The notes: generated by a model not told the origin, from the sequence alone. 64,000 bases of DNA from Mytilus edulis (GCF_963676685.1 NC_092349.1:79558604-79622603), one strand, 5' to 3'; positions 45,669 to 58,045 are shown, counted from the stretch's first letter. Numbers and translations: made by a program.

Positions 45669-46948
45669 GTGCAGCGAAATTCCTGCAATCTGATTGCTTA
45701 ATTATCCGCTGTAGTTAACAGCCACCATTGTTCCTCCGAGGATACCATTTTGCCAAGATTACCATAAAATAACGATATTCAATATTTAGTATTAAAAAAA
45801 TGAAAATGCAAAAGTTACAAAGAAAAAAGAAAATCGGAAAAATTGAAAAAAAATCTCTAAAAATTCCAAACTCCTAAAATGTATAAGATTTTAGTCAGAA
45901 AAATGTGATATTTGACAATGGCATCAACATCGGTTTTGAATAACAATATATATCAAGATGGAAGTTTATCCCTGGCATTTTTCACCCCTTCACCCCGTTA
46001 TGAAAATACGTAAATAAATTTGATATCTCCTGCGCCTAAAGCATTGTCAAGGTGAATAAATTTCCCACATCGGTGTAAAATTCAGGACACCTCTGATAAA
46101 ACCCTATTCACAAATACTGTCACTTTTGCTGTTTGTTTTAATTTTCGCTGTTGTTGTCATTTCTTGTTGCTTGAAACAATGTCTTTTATTTTAATTCAAC
46201 TATCAATTCAAATTGAAATTAATGTTACTTATCGTTCTTCCCCTCGCCTATATCAACATGACCAGTTTCATCTTTTTTCTTATATATCGGTTGTTGAGTT
46301 ATTGATTTTATAAACGACGTCACAGTCACTCAGGGTAAGTTAATAGCGCTGTCAAATTGCTTGAGTAGATTTTATTAAGCTGACTTGTTTTGAAATTTCT
46401 GCCATGCGAGAGAAAATTGGCACTTTAGATAGATCATCTGGTATTTTGCGTATACATATTGTAAAATTTAAGTAGTTTGCGGCTGATAATCTACTATGTT
46501 ATAATGTAGAAATCCGATATTTGTTGCATAAATGAAATAGTGATAATAACAAACAAATAATTTTTGTTTGTACGAAATAGAAATGTGTAGCTTTGTACTG
46601 ATATATGCCAACTTTGAATATTAAACGAATACTTGACAATAACTGGTTTTGTGATTTATTTTCCATTGAATGTAAAATATAAAATATTGCAGAATTTTTA
46701 TAGTTAATTCTTATTTTCTGCTTTACTTTAAACCGCTGTCCCGGATAAAGGGACAGGTGCGTGCCCGCAAACATTCCTCCCTATTCTGTAAATAGTTATC
46801 AAAGGTACCAGGATTATACAATAAGTGTAATTAAGTGGTTGTCTGTATTACTGTGGATCATATTTTCTTTTTTTTATTATTATTTGAACTCAATTGACGC
46901 TGTTAGTTTTCTGGTTTTAATTGTTTTACACTTTGTCATTTTGATACC

Positions 46949-47207
46949 TTAAGGTGGTACCTAACACTACAGGGAATATCAGCTAAACGTTTTAACTACG
47001 TTGTGTTGTTAATGGAATATTAAGAATCCCAATGATCAAAATTACCGTCAGTCAAACTGCTATGTAACCAGTGTAATTTGACTGATAAAATGATTGGTTC
47101 AAATTTTTATATTTTTGTCAAAGGGTCAAAGTAAATATTCTGTAAAAATTTTGTGAAAATTAAACGAACCAAATTGATGTTAAAGAACGTGTTGGGTACC
47201 ACCTTAA
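46949..47207. mobile_element. TTAA-flanked MITE with GGTGGTACC ends
   Basis: TTAA stands at 46949-46952 and 47204-47207. Inside, GGTGGTACCTAACAC (left) and GTGTTGGGTACCACC (right) are inverted with one mismatch. The 251-bp body has no coding capacity. A TTAA target duplication is typical of piggyBac-type mobilisation, hence an inferred piggyBac-dependent MITE. Confidence 0.65.
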
Positions 47208-47524
47208 ATAGTTTGTTATGTGTTATATGATTTGCTCATTATTGAAGGCCGTAAATTTACATAAAGTTTCTTATGTCTATGTCATTTGTTCATTGATGTA
47301 GATTAGTAGCAATCATACCGATTATTTCAAAATTATGCAAACTACATTGTATTTGCACATGTTCTAAGTCTGTCATTTGTTGGTTGTTTGTTGCTTTTCA
47401 TCATTTTAATAATCATCTTTGTACAGTGAAACCTTGTTTTGTCAGATTAACCTTTACTTGTCCTGCATTTAAAGCCCCAATTCATATTTTTCTACGGCTG
47501 AAGTGGTGAACATTATACCGATTG

Positions 47525-47700
47525 AAGAAGATGTGGTATGTGTGCCAATGAGACAACTCTCAAACCAAGTCACAATTTGTAAAAGTAAACCATTATAGGT
47601 CAAAGTACAGCATTTAACACGGAGATATGTCTCAAAGAGAACAGAAAGCTTTAAAGGACCCTTAATTGACTGGTGTAAAACCTTTTTCAACAGGAACACC
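47525..47700 (-). repeat. MY1-related repeat copy
   Basis: GAAGAAGATGTGGTATGTGT, GCCAATGAGACAACTCTC, AAGTCACAATTTGTAAAAGT and AGCATTTAACACGGAG. A subfamily variant with a different middle from 15744. Confidence 0.6.
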
Positions 47701-47837
47701 AAAAGTCAAATCTCAATAAAAAACGAGAAGTGAGAAACACTTATGAACCACATCAAAAAACATTAATATACAAGTTTTGACTATATGTGAATGCTAGGCT
47801 CACATAACTTGCTTCTATGACAATTTTCACTATACTA

Positions 47838-47935
47838 GATAGTTATCAAAGGTACCAGGATTATAATTTAGTGCGCCAGACGCGCGTTTCGTCTAAACAA
47901 GACTCGTCAGTGACACTCATATCTAGATTTTGATC
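47838..47935. repeat. MY2 dispersed repeat copy
   Basis: AGTTATCAAAGGTACCAGGA, GTGCGCCAGACGCGCGTTTC, GACTCGTCAGTGACACTCAT; same order as 31,868. Confidence 0.7.
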
Positions 47936-48029
47936 AAAAAGTTGACCAAAAGGTTGATCAAGTCAAAATAAGAAAACATTCAAAAGCATGAAATCAAAAT
48001 GACTAATCATGTTATTGAGGGCAAACCTA

Positions 48030-48990
48030 TCCAAAATCAACTGTAACAGAGAGCGCTGTAATCTTAATATAGGTCAAATATAACTGAAGTTTAAGGTCTA
48101 TGAGTGTTTTAACATGTTTCTTGGTGCAGGTGAAATATTAGTTTGTACGCAGACAATTATCTATTTGAATTTTATAAAATTACTTTTGTTATACGCTATT
48201 ATTTGTAAGGGATTTATGGATCACCCAGTACGTTAACACAACTTATACCAGAACATTGAAAGGACGTCTTCTACACGACTTACGTACTTATATATTATGT
48301 TGACTTAAAACAAGTGCTGACGGTAAATATATGGAAGTCGCTCTTTTTAAAAAACGACGGTCGTTAAGAATAATTGATTTACTATAAATTCGAAAAATAT
48401 AAGAACTTAAAAGCATTTAAAAAAAGAATGAAATAGGACAGGGAAATCACCTCAAATTTCAAGTTGTATCTTTATTGACTAAAGAATCGATGACCTTTAT
48501 ACCTTTTATATATCTTTATATCGCATTTGTTTTCATTATATTCATGTTCTGATTTGTATGTCTTTAGAATTCTGTATTATGAAGAGCACCTAATTTACAT
48601 TAACCGAATACCTAAAGATTGAGCATCGATGTGAAAGTTTTAATCTGCAAACTGCATACTGAATACAATAATTCTTGTACATATTAGACTTTTGAATAAC
48701 TTTATTTTGAGTTATATCGTACAACGGTAAACCTTGCAAACTGTTACCATTTGAACTCATAGTCGGAAATTAGAAAACCAATAATACAACGTTAATGTCT
48801 AAAAGTCTACAGTTGGTCTTCAAAAATGGCCGTTTCACAATGAGAAAAAAATCAAGATTTTTGCCAAGAAAGACCATGACAGAATAACATCGATCTTAAG
48901 AATAACAAATTTACATACATATATTACATTACAAGTTATATGCAACGTATTTTCAACTGAAATATGTCTCTGTGACAATGCTGATTTGCC
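48030..48990. repeat. 1-kb block, copy A
   Basis: Shares many strings with 56,533-57,545 and 57,545-58,045: AGGTCAAATATAACTGAAG, GAGTGTTTTAACATGTTTCT, GACAGGGAAATCACCTCAAA, GCATCGATGTGAAAGTTTTA, TATCGTACAACGGTAAACCT, GCTGATTTGCCAGTTTGTAT. No coding frame. A dispersed or segmentally duplicated unit of unknown kind. Confidence 0.75.
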
Positions 48991-49129
48991 AGTTTGTATT
49001 AGTGACCTGAAACGTGGCCAAAAAAAATATTCAAATTATTTACTAGCATAATGCTAAATAATGAAACATTGTGTAGGTATGTAATATGTATATAAATGTA
49101 TATTACCTCCTATACATTTCTAGGAATAC

Positions 49130-49320
49130 GATTGGTTCAAAGCGTTCGCGTGGAGACCATGTATATTTCATATTAGGTTAGTAGGGAGGCGGTGCTAATT
49201 TCATACATGGATAGTAGTGGTGTTACTTCCCTTTATATTCCATATATGCTTCGCTCTCACGCCATATGGAATTGTCTGATCCCATATATACCGTATTAGG
49301 TCACTAGCACACTACGTAAC
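49130..49320. repeat. Dispersed repeat fragment
   Basis: GATTGGTTCAAAGCGTTCGC, GTATATTTCATATTAGG, GGTGTTACTTCCCTTTATAT, GCTTCGCTCTCACGCCATAT. I recall similar text from mussel genomes. 49,320-50,420 is AT-rich with nothing recognised. Confidence 0.4.
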
Positions 49321-50424
49321 TAATAATATTTGACAAATTGAATACATTAACATAATCTACAGGTTATATATATATCACAGATTACAAATTAACTTTGGAA
49401 TTCTTTAACTGATCACATAATACATTAGATAATACATAAGTTTAATGTCCAAAAGATTTTTTAAATTTTTTAAAGAGATAACATTTATAGTTATAAATAT
49501 ATATATATATCATATTTTGGTATTTATTGGTGAAGGTTAACACATTGTAATATTTAATTCCCTTCCTAGTTTTGCATTTGTTTGAATGTCTACATATTGT
49601 TGATAGCAATTACAATAAAAATAGGTAGCCAGTAGTGAGTCATATAATATGACATAGTTTATAAAAATATAAATTTTCCACTAGCCTTTTTCTAGTAGAA
49701 TATAAAATCATTTTGGGACGATCAAGTACAGTAAAACAATTATTCTTAAACCACTCAGTGCCTACTTTAATATATATCAAGGACAGTTATTTATTTAATA
49801 AAAAACCAAATAGAACATAGTATATATATACTGAGACATTTGCATTGATTAGTTATGGAAAAAACCTAGAGCGTAATATACCATTATATGTCTATTAGCT
49901 AATTATGTTCTGACCATTCAGCAGAATTATAATCAAGTCAAAACCATACGAATGACATAAACACAAACACGATGTACATTGTGTATTGCAATCGGAAATC
50001 AACATTACCGGAACAGCGCTACATTTGTAGAAATACCCCGCCCTTTATTACTAATATGTGCAGAAAGCAGACAAAACATTGACATTGATTCAAATGTCTA
50101 ATTTTCATTAAAACCATTGACGACGTTCATGAAAAAGATCATATCTTTAAAGATAGTAAGGATCTGAATATTACTGTTTAGTTTCCCAAATTTTTTCTTC
50201 TTGTGACACAATTAGTTTACAATTTCTAGGTTATATTGCAAAGTCGCTATAGACACGTTACAAATCAATTATGTTTACCAATATTTAGTCTTTTGCACGT
50301 CAGAGTCGTTTACAAAAACAAATCAAAGGATATTTGAATCAAAAAAGTTAATAGGCTAAATAAAGTACGAAGTTGAAACGAGACATAGAAAATCAGGCAA
50401 TGTACCGTGGCCTACACTTGTACT

Positions 50425-50642
50425 ATGAATTTATTAATATTCGTTGGATACCAATTTTCCCTGATTTCGTAGGTACAGGGGCCGAAAATTTAAATGTTCA
50501 ATGAATTGCAAATTTACGAAAGGAATGTATGCAGACTTTGCCAACACCGAAATTAAATTTCCCTGAAAGTGTAAGTTTTCCTCAATCCGCGAAAATTGTT
50601 AGCCACCAAAATAAATGAATTCACAGTATATTTCAATCGTAT
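50425..50642. mobile_element. Second copy of the TACTGTGGATT MITE
   Basis: TTCGTTGGATACCAATTTTC, GGAATGTATGCAGACTTTGC and the right end AAATGAATTCACAGTATA. Related to 42,796-43,015, with about 20 percent change. Confidence 0.6.
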
Positions 50643-50775
50643 AATATACAAGGTTCTGTAACAATGTCGTGCTGAATTATAATTGTAAATTCTTCATGAG
50701 CATAAAAGTAATGTCTCATTTCCACTAAGGTACATCTTGCATTTCATGTGTCTGCCTTATTTAAAGTACTAATAT

Positions 50776-50832
50776 TTTAATTGAATCATCGTGAGCGATC
50801 CCATATGTATCGCTCACGATGATTCAATTAAA
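50776..50832. repeat. Perfect 24-bp hairpin with 9-base loop
   Basis: TTTAATTGAATCATCGTGAG... at 50776-50799 is the exact reverse complement of 50809-50832; loop CCCATATGT. It directly abuts the left edge of the duplicated block at 50,833. It is too long and regular for chance; a terminator or a virus-like hairpin is not implied. Confidence 0.9.
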
Positions 50833-51850
50833 TGTTATGGAAAAGTATGCATGAGGCTTTCACACGGGATGGTATTTGTAATACTATATCCATTACTATC
50901 ATCTCTTTCTTTTATTTTTTAGATTTTATTTCAAGGTTATTATATATACCACTTTGTAGTTTGATAATTGATCATTCATTTGTAATTGAAAAAGGCCGTT
51001 TCCAAGAAAGACTATATTTTGCGAATTCTTAACAAACCCTATCGTTATGAATCATGCAGTATTATAATTATTTTATTTAGAAAACCCACATTATCAGCAA
51101 GTCAATGTTATTATCAAAGCTTATATCCTACACTCAATAATGAAGGCCCCAGACTGACAAAGTGTGAGACAAAAATTATTCAAACGTATATCAAACAGCA
51201 TAATGTATGTAATAAAATAACGAAATGACCAGTTTCATTCATTGGTTAGCTATAACGCTTACACCATGTAAAAATACGAAAAATAGCAGAGTCAAAAGAA
51301 AACTGACAAACGGATGACAAAAATATAAAAAAAAACAACAGGCATACAGACAAACAATTGTACACTAAACACAAACAAATTAAAGCATTTAACGCCTAAA
51401 ACTACAATACAATCTCAACTACATGTGTCACCGTATTTAAAAGTAATAACATTAGACAAATAAATCTTTGTAAATGAATTTTCGGATTTCACATATATTA
51501 TGTATAAGAAAAGTATAAATGAAGCCTACACAAGGGATAGTATTTGTAATATTATATTCATTCACTAGCATTGCTATATTTTGTTTATTAGATTTATACA
51601 ATGTTCTTATCTATACCACTTCTTAATTTGATGACGGACAATTCATTTGTATTTTAAAAATGTTGTTTTCAACAAAGACCATATTTTGACGAATTTTTAA
51701 CAAAACCATATCGTTACGAGTCATACACTATACCCATTTTTATTGCAAACTGTACCAAAAACAACGTTGTTAGCAAGTCATTATAGTTACCAAAACTCAT
51801 ATCATGAACTAACCAACAAAAGGCCTTGGACGGATACAACATAAAACATA
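50833..51850. repeat. Two diverged tandem copies of a 340-bp block
   Basis: Copy 1 about 50,835-51,180, copy 2 about 51,505-51,850, with a weaker third at 53,825-53,965. Shared strings: CACACGGGATGGTATTTGTA / CACAAGGGATAGTATTTGTA, GACTATATTTTGCGAATTCT / GACCATATTTTGACGAATTT, CAAACCCTATCGTTATGAAT / AAAACCATATCGTTACGAGT, TCAGCAAGTCAATGTTATTA / TAGCAAGTCATTATAGTTAC. No shared reading frame. Confidence 0.65.
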
Positions 51851-52189
51851 AAACAAATTAAGCGTAAAACCAAAAACATAATGAAAAACAATGACATGTC
51901 CACTTTCATTTATAGATATGCTTTTACAAATACATTAAGTGATTTACAAAAACAAAAGTTCAATGAAACCATAATCTGATGTTAGAACGACATTATGTGA
52001 CGTTCATTTGTAGTTACATAATGTTCAAACATCTTTTTATTATATTCAAAATCTGAACGTTTTTCTTTACCTTATTCAAATCTCCCATTATATAATGCGT
52101 TATGTCCATTCTATGTAGTCATTTGTCCCTTGTGTTAACTAGGTGATGTTGTCATTATATGACTACGAACCTACATAATTTGATGTGCA

Positions 52190-52562
52190 TGTTTTGTTTT
52201 ATGTTGTACTGTTATAACACTGTCCCGGGTTAGGGGGAGGGTTGGGATCCCGCTAACATGTTTAACCCCGCCACATTGTTTATGTATGTGCCTGTCCCAA
52301 GTCAGGAGCCTGTAATTCAGTGGTTGTCGTTTGTTTATGTGTTACATATGTGTTTGTCGTTAATTTTGTACATATATAAGGCCGTTAGTTTTCTCGTTTG
52401 AATTGTTTTACATTGTCTTATCGGGCCTTTTATAGCTTACTATGCGGTATGGGCTTTGCTCATTGTTGAAGGCCGTAACCTACCTATTGTTGTTAATGTC
52501 TGTGTCATTTTGGTCTTTTGTGGATAGTTGTCTCATTGGCAATCATACCACATCTTCTTTTT
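52190..52562 (+). repeat. Longest MY1 copy in the window
   Basis: Runs from TTATGTTGTACTGTTATAAC through AGGGGGAGGGTTGGGATCCC, GCCTGTCCCAAGTCAGGAGC, AGGCCGTTAGTTTTCTCG, TATGCGGTATGGGCTTTGCT and GGATAGTTGTCTCATTGGC to CATACCACATCTTCTTTTTT. It serves as the reference for the shorter copies. No open frame, no clear inverted ends; it could be a non-autonomous retroposon. Confidence 0.75.
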
Positions 52563-52639
52563 TATATGTGATATTTATTAATGTGTAATCTAAATATATA
52601 CTGTACAAATGATTATGTATAATGAACATATTTTGTCTT

Positions 52640-52715
52640 TTGCTCTTTGGTCGGTTTGTTGTGTTATTGCCACATTCCTCATTTCTATTCTCAGCTTTAT
52701 TTGTTGTATCACGCG
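52640..52715 (+). repeat. Retroelement 3' end fragment
   Basis: GCTCTTTGGTCGGTTTGTTG, CACATTCCTCATTTCTATTC and TCAGCTTTATTTG match the last 70 bases of 24,778-25,405. The short open frame over it is a by-product. Confidence 0.5.
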
Positions 52716-53124
52716 ACCTCGGTGCTCTTTGACACCATTCCCCATTTATTCACCTCTGCTTTATAATTTGTGCAAAGTGCTCAACATGATATTTGCTTTC
52801 ATATATATATATATATATTTGCAAACATCAATGCATTCTTTGTGCGGCATTATTATTCATAACGATGGAATCTGACATTGTTCCTTTTGATTCTTACTAT
52901 GCTTTTAGAAGATCTTGATATTTTGGTATATGGTTGTATCGTTTTATGGTCAATTTACATGATCATGAAAAGACCGGTTATAAATCAAATAATAGCTGAG
53001 TACCGGCCGCTTTCCGGCATTCATTTTAAAAACAAAAAATGTTTATAACAAATTGGATGATGATTTTTAATATGAATACGAAGATGTGGTATGAGTGTCA
53101 ATTCTGTAAGACATATGAAGTATA

Positions 53125-53585
53125 TGTGTCTTAATTGATACGTTTCTCTAAAGCTAGCTCAAAGTACGTTGATTTTGTTGAACGAGGAATACTGCTTTCT
53201 CAAAAGTTGCTAAGACAGGGCTATGAAATCAATCAAATTAAGATCATCACTCAAGAAGTATTACGGTTGTCATCAAAAGCTGATTGGCCATTATGGCAAA
53301 AATGTGTCAGAAATCATATCTGATATTCTTCCTCAGTCATAATAACCTTCCATCATTACCGAACTGAACAAAGAAATAAAACAACGGATGTAGTATACGG
53401 TGCAGGAAATGCATACCTTACCGGAGCACCTGATTTCACTCCCGGTTTTTAGTGGAGTTCGTGTTGTTTCTTATTTATTATAAATAACTGTTGATGTATT
53501 AGTCCTTTGGTCCAATTTTGAGTCTTTGTTTACTCCTTGGTTTTGGTTGTTATTGTCTATAAGAAATAAAACAATAGATCTTTGA
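53125..53585 (+). pseudogene. C-terminal scrap of a second reverse-transcriptase-type element
   Basis: 53135-53320 reads IRFSKASSKYVDFVERGI, LLSQKLLRQGYEINQIK and ITQEVLRLSSK. It parallels YISQLERFARVCNNVLDF... LLHQGFRYHKLVKTFTKFYRR in the relic at 24,352-24,777, so it is the same kind of element from a different subfamily. A tail with CTTACCGGAGCACCTGATTT and GTTTTTAGTGGAGTTCGTG follows, which I recall as repetitive in Mytilus. An MY1 scrap lies just before (53,079-53,110). Confidence 0.6.
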
Positions 53586-55014
53586 ATAAGAATATAAGTA
53601 TATCATATGTTATATTCAGATTATTAAACATTACTATGCTTATTTGCAATTTCTTGACATGTTAAAATCATTTTGTCTACATAGTTAACTATGAATGCAA
53701 TGAGTTCGTATTAAAGTTAACGTAAGCAAAGCAATTTTTTCACGGACTTAATTTTTTGGATTTCCAATATATTCATCTCAAAAAATTATTCATTAAAGGA
53801 GTATCTAAAAAGAAATTAAAAAGTGAATCTTTAGCACACGGGATTGTAATTTATAAGAAATATTCGTTTCATCAGGGGAGGTTTCGACTGATCATGACTG
53901 ATGATTCATTTAACTTTGGCAAATAGTCTTTTTTAATAAAGTCGATATTTTATCGAATTCTAAATAAACCTGTATAAAGAAATGAACAAGAGAACAAGTA
54001 CAATTGCACCTATTTATCTGGATAATAAAAATCAACTTTGTCTGCAAGTTATTAGAATTAACCACAAAAATATATGTAGTCAGCTTAAAAGGCACAAGCT
54101 AGACATATACAATAGTGTATGCACATTCTGACTAACAAACAGAAAATATAAGTTAACATGTATTCTAAATACAAACAAACAAAAATAATTGCTTTTTTAT
54201 ACAAATATCATGATTCATTTTATCAAAAAATCTAAATGAATTATTTTTAAGAGTAGATAGATTTTTCAACATAATTGGAAGAAATTAACAACAATTTAAT
54301 CATATTGCGTATAGTTTTCTCCTTAATATCATGAATAATTTTATAGCCGACATACATACCTTTGTTTACATTTCGTAAAATGTCTTTTTTTTTAATTTCA
54401 AATTTTGATGTCATCAAAATTGGCGGCAAAGTCTGATGACGTCATATGTAAAAAAAAATGTAACGTTCTGCAATCTTTTAAAAGGAAGGATAAGCTTTGG
54501 TTTTTATATCGTTAAAGAAACTGATAACAACACTATAACTCGGGTTTTATGTCAGTTCTCCTCTTTACACAGGTATAACAAAAAACTATAAGAAACGCTC
54601 CGCAATTCTGTAATTCAAATCTTTAAAATTAAACATTCTCGAACTTTTGTTGACATTATGAATGCTGCTTTATGCTAGATCTATTAACTAAATTCGAATA
54701 TATATTGTTCAATTCAAAAGTAAACAGTCATTAGAAAGACATGTCAACCTATCCGGATACAAGTTAGAGCAAGAACAAAAACATCGTAACGGTTGCTTTT
54801 GCTTCTGCTGAGAAACATACAATTTTGGGTTATTTAACAAAACTGAAAATTTACAACAACTATGATCAGCAGCATAAGTACCATGCAACTTAAGATGTTT
54901 TCTCTTTTCATATTACTGTACCAACTTAATCAATACATTTTCTGTTTAATACAAAACATAAATACTTGCCAATACTGTGTATTTAATTTTTTTACGAACA
55001 ATAAGAATATAAAT

Positions 55015-55150
55015 GTTAAGGAGATGTGGTATCAAGGCCAACTATCCATCAAAGAGTACCTACAACTATTGTAAACAATTGTAGTCGACCGTGTGTCCTT
55101 CAACAATGAGAAAAAACATACCGTAAAGTTAAATAGAAATATAAACAAAT
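55015..55150 (-). repeat. MY1 dispersed repeat copy (decayed)
   Basis: AAGGAGATGTGGTATCAAGG, GTCGACCGTGTGTCCTTCAA, CAATGAGAAAAAACATACCG. 53,965-55,015 and 55,150-55,890 show nothing else I recognise. Confidence 0.55.
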
Positions 55151-55894
55151 ACAACAGACGAGAATTTGCGGCAACCACTGTACTATATGATCCTGACTCA
55201 TGACCGTCACATACAGAATGTGACTGGAATAAACATGAGTTTGACCGCTAAATAAAAAAATCAGTTGCAAAAGGCTAAACAGTGGACCATTTCAAAGAAA
55301 AACAGAAAACAAAAACAATTACAGGACATGGCTGGCCATATATCCTTTCTTCCATCCGTCATTACTGTATACAAAAAGAACACTCATAGTTACTGTTGAA
55401 ATGCAATAAACACTTTTAAAAAGTCATGTTATAAGTCTAAAAAGTTTCAAAGTTTATTTTATTAAATTTTTTTAATTTTAAATGAACTCGACATTTTACC
55501 TGTTTCTTGAATAGAAAGACTTTAGTATTACAATTTCATGACTAGATAATCAAATTAGATTAATTAATTCACATGCATAAATTAAAGTTTGATTATAATG
55601 TCTGATACATATTTTAGCAAAATGTAAAAACAAATGCATTATGGTAAGTATTTGGTCTGAATATATCAGACTTTAAATAGAAGGGGTCAGAAGACCTTAC
55701 GTTATATTTTGAAAACCCTGTAATTTGTTCACATACTTTTAAATAATCAGATTGTCAATCAATTTTGAATTTTAAAAGATATGAATTTAACATATATGAT
55801 AACCTGCTTCACCAAAACTATTTCAAAAATTGCTACATCATTTATATAATTAGCTCCAGACAAACATGTGTCCAAAATTGAAGATCGATATACT

Positions 55895-56155
55895 TTAATA
55901 ACCCACTGTATACATAATTGAACAATTCATCATAACCCAATTATAAGTTTTTTGGGGATTTTTTTTTTCAACTTTCAGGTATCTACTGAATGCATCAGTA
56001 GATGTACGTATGTCTAAGGTTTTCACACTCTCAAGTGTCCTCACATGGATTTCGCCATTTTCAAGGTCGTTTGTTGTCAAACAACTTTTAAAATGTCTCG
56101 GTTCTAATACATCTTTGACTATTAAAGATACAGCTTTAAGTGTATACTGATTAAA
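55895..56155 (-). CDS. Minus-strand open frame of unknown origin, possibly a gene fragment
   Basis: Open on the minus strand from about 56155 to the stop at 55895-55897, more than 80 codons without a stop. The middle reads TNDLENGEIHVRTLESVKTL and DIRTSTDAFSRYLKVEKK, which has the mixed charged and hydrophobic composition of real protein and no simple repeat. I do not recognise the family. No start codon or splice site is convincing: a TTG lies at 56080 and a CTGAAAG before the A-rich stretch could be an exon edge. It could be an exon of a minus-strand gene, a processed pseudogene fragment or a transposon remnant. Confidence 0.3.
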   Translation of the reverse strand, partial: FNQYTLKAVSLIVKDVLEPRHFKSCLTTNDLENGEIHVRTLESVKTLDIRTSTDAFSRYLKVEKKNPQKTYNWVMMNCSIMYTVGY

Positions 56156-56532
56156 TGTTAATCAAGAACAACGTTTATTATTCTTTTGTGCTGGTTTATG
56201 TGCTGTCCTATATATTTTAGGTTTTCGTTTTTATTCTCTGTTTAACCATGAATTTGGTGTTGACATGAACATTAATTACTTAGTATATGGTCATTTTTAT
56301 AAACTTACTGTTTGCAAAAGTAAGAATTATTCTAGACACAAAGGATTTTCTTATCCCATGCATAGATCACCTTAGCCGTATTTGGCACAACATTTTAGTA
56401 TTTCAATAGTAGTTTACAGTTAAATCTGACAAAATAGTCACCTCTCACATTTCATCAAAATAGATATTTACCGAAACGTTTGTTAAAGACAAAATCATTT
56501 CAAATCATGAAAGTAAAATAAATTACAAGAGA

Positions 56533-57545
56533 AAACGCATACAAAATCAACTTTTACAAGAGAATTGTAATCTTAATCTAGTTCAAATGTAATTGAAATG
56601 TGAGGTTTCTAATTGTTTTAAACTGGGGTTTATTTTCGTTATCGATTTGTACACAATGTCAGCTTTGCTGGAGTAGTATTATTCTGTATGCAAACAATTA
56701 GTTCGTATCTACATACATTTGTTGTTTTTTTTTCTAAATTGATGATATTTGATACACATTCAATTGTAAGGGATATATGAATCACACAGTACGTAAACAC
56801 AGTAAATACTAGAACATTGTAAGCACGTTCTCTATATGATCTAATTCTATATATTGTTGACTTAAAAATAAATGTCGACGGTGAACATGCAGTCGTTGAG
56901 AATAATTGATTTACTACAAATCCGAAAATTTATAAGTACTTAGAAGCATTCAATAATAAAAAAAAAAAACATAGGACAGGGAAATCACCTCAAATTTCAA
57001 GGTTTATCTTTATTGACTAAAAAAGCGATGGCCTGAATACCTTTTATATATATTTTTTTATACAGCATTTTTATTTATTATATTTATATTCTGATTTGTA
57101 TGTCTTCAGCATTCTATATTATGACGAGCACCTTATTTACATTATCCGAATACTTTAAGAGTTAGCTTCGATGTGAAAGTTTTAATCTGCTAATTGCATA
57201 CCGAATACAATATATATATAAGTACATATTATTTTTAAGTTATATCGTACAACGGTAAACCTTGAAAACTGTTAACGTTTGAACTCAAAGTCGGAAATAA
57301 GAAACCAATAATACAACGTTGAAATCTAAGAGTCTACATAGGGTCTTCAAAAATGGTCGCTTCACAATGAGAGAAAATCAATATTTTGGCAAAGAAATAC
57401 CATGACAGGATAACACCAATCTTAAGACGAAAAATTCTACATACATATATTACATTTGTTTGTGCAACAAGTTATATGCAACATATTTTCAACTGAAATA
57501 TGTCCCTGTGACAATGCTGATTTGCCAGTTTGTATTAGTGACCTA
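56533..57545. repeat. 1-kb block, copy B
   Basis: Same order of strings as copy A at 48,030 (GACAGGGAAATCACCTCAAA, GCTTCGATGTGAAAGTTTTA, TATCGTACAACGGTAAACCT, GCTGATTTGCCAGTTTGTAT). Tandem with copy C. Confidence 0.75.
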
Positions 57546-58045
57546 AATACCAACTGTAATAGAGAGGACTGTTATCTTAATCTAGGTCAAATATAATTGA
57601 AATTAAATGTCTACGAGTGTTTTAACATGTTTCTTAGTGCAGATGTAATATTTTTTTGTAAGCCGACAATTTAAAAAAAATTGCTTTTGTGATATGCAAT
57701 TATTTGTAAAGGTTTTTATTGAATTACATAATTAATCCAAGAACATTAGTAGTACGTTATCTACATGACACATGTATATATACAAATGTATATATATATT
57801 ATGTCGACTTATACATGTTAAAAATAAGTGCTGACGGTGAATAGGTTAGAAATTGGTCTTTTTAAAAAACGACGTATTTCAAGAATATTTGATTTACTGC
57901 ATATCCAAAACCAGACATAAGTGTTTATGCATTTAATAAATGTACAAAGGTGCCGGGAAATCACCCCCAATTTCAAGTTTTATCTACAAATTCTGAAGAA
58001 TCGATAACCTGTATACCTTTTATATATTTAAAAAATTTGTGATTG
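57545..58045. repeat. 1-kb block, copy C, cut by the LTR element
   Basis: Starts again with AACTGTAATAGAGAGGACTG, continues through GAGTGTTTTAACATGTTTCT and TAAGTGCTGACGGTGAATA, and reaches ATACCTTTTATATATTT. There the LTR element begins, so the rest of the copy should lie beyond the window end. Confidence 0.7.

Noticed and set aside
45150..45718. His-Thr-Ile-Tyr-rich frames
   Set aside because: Products of the ACACCATACACC minisatellite. The real coding exon overlapping the start (45129-45184) is in a different frame.
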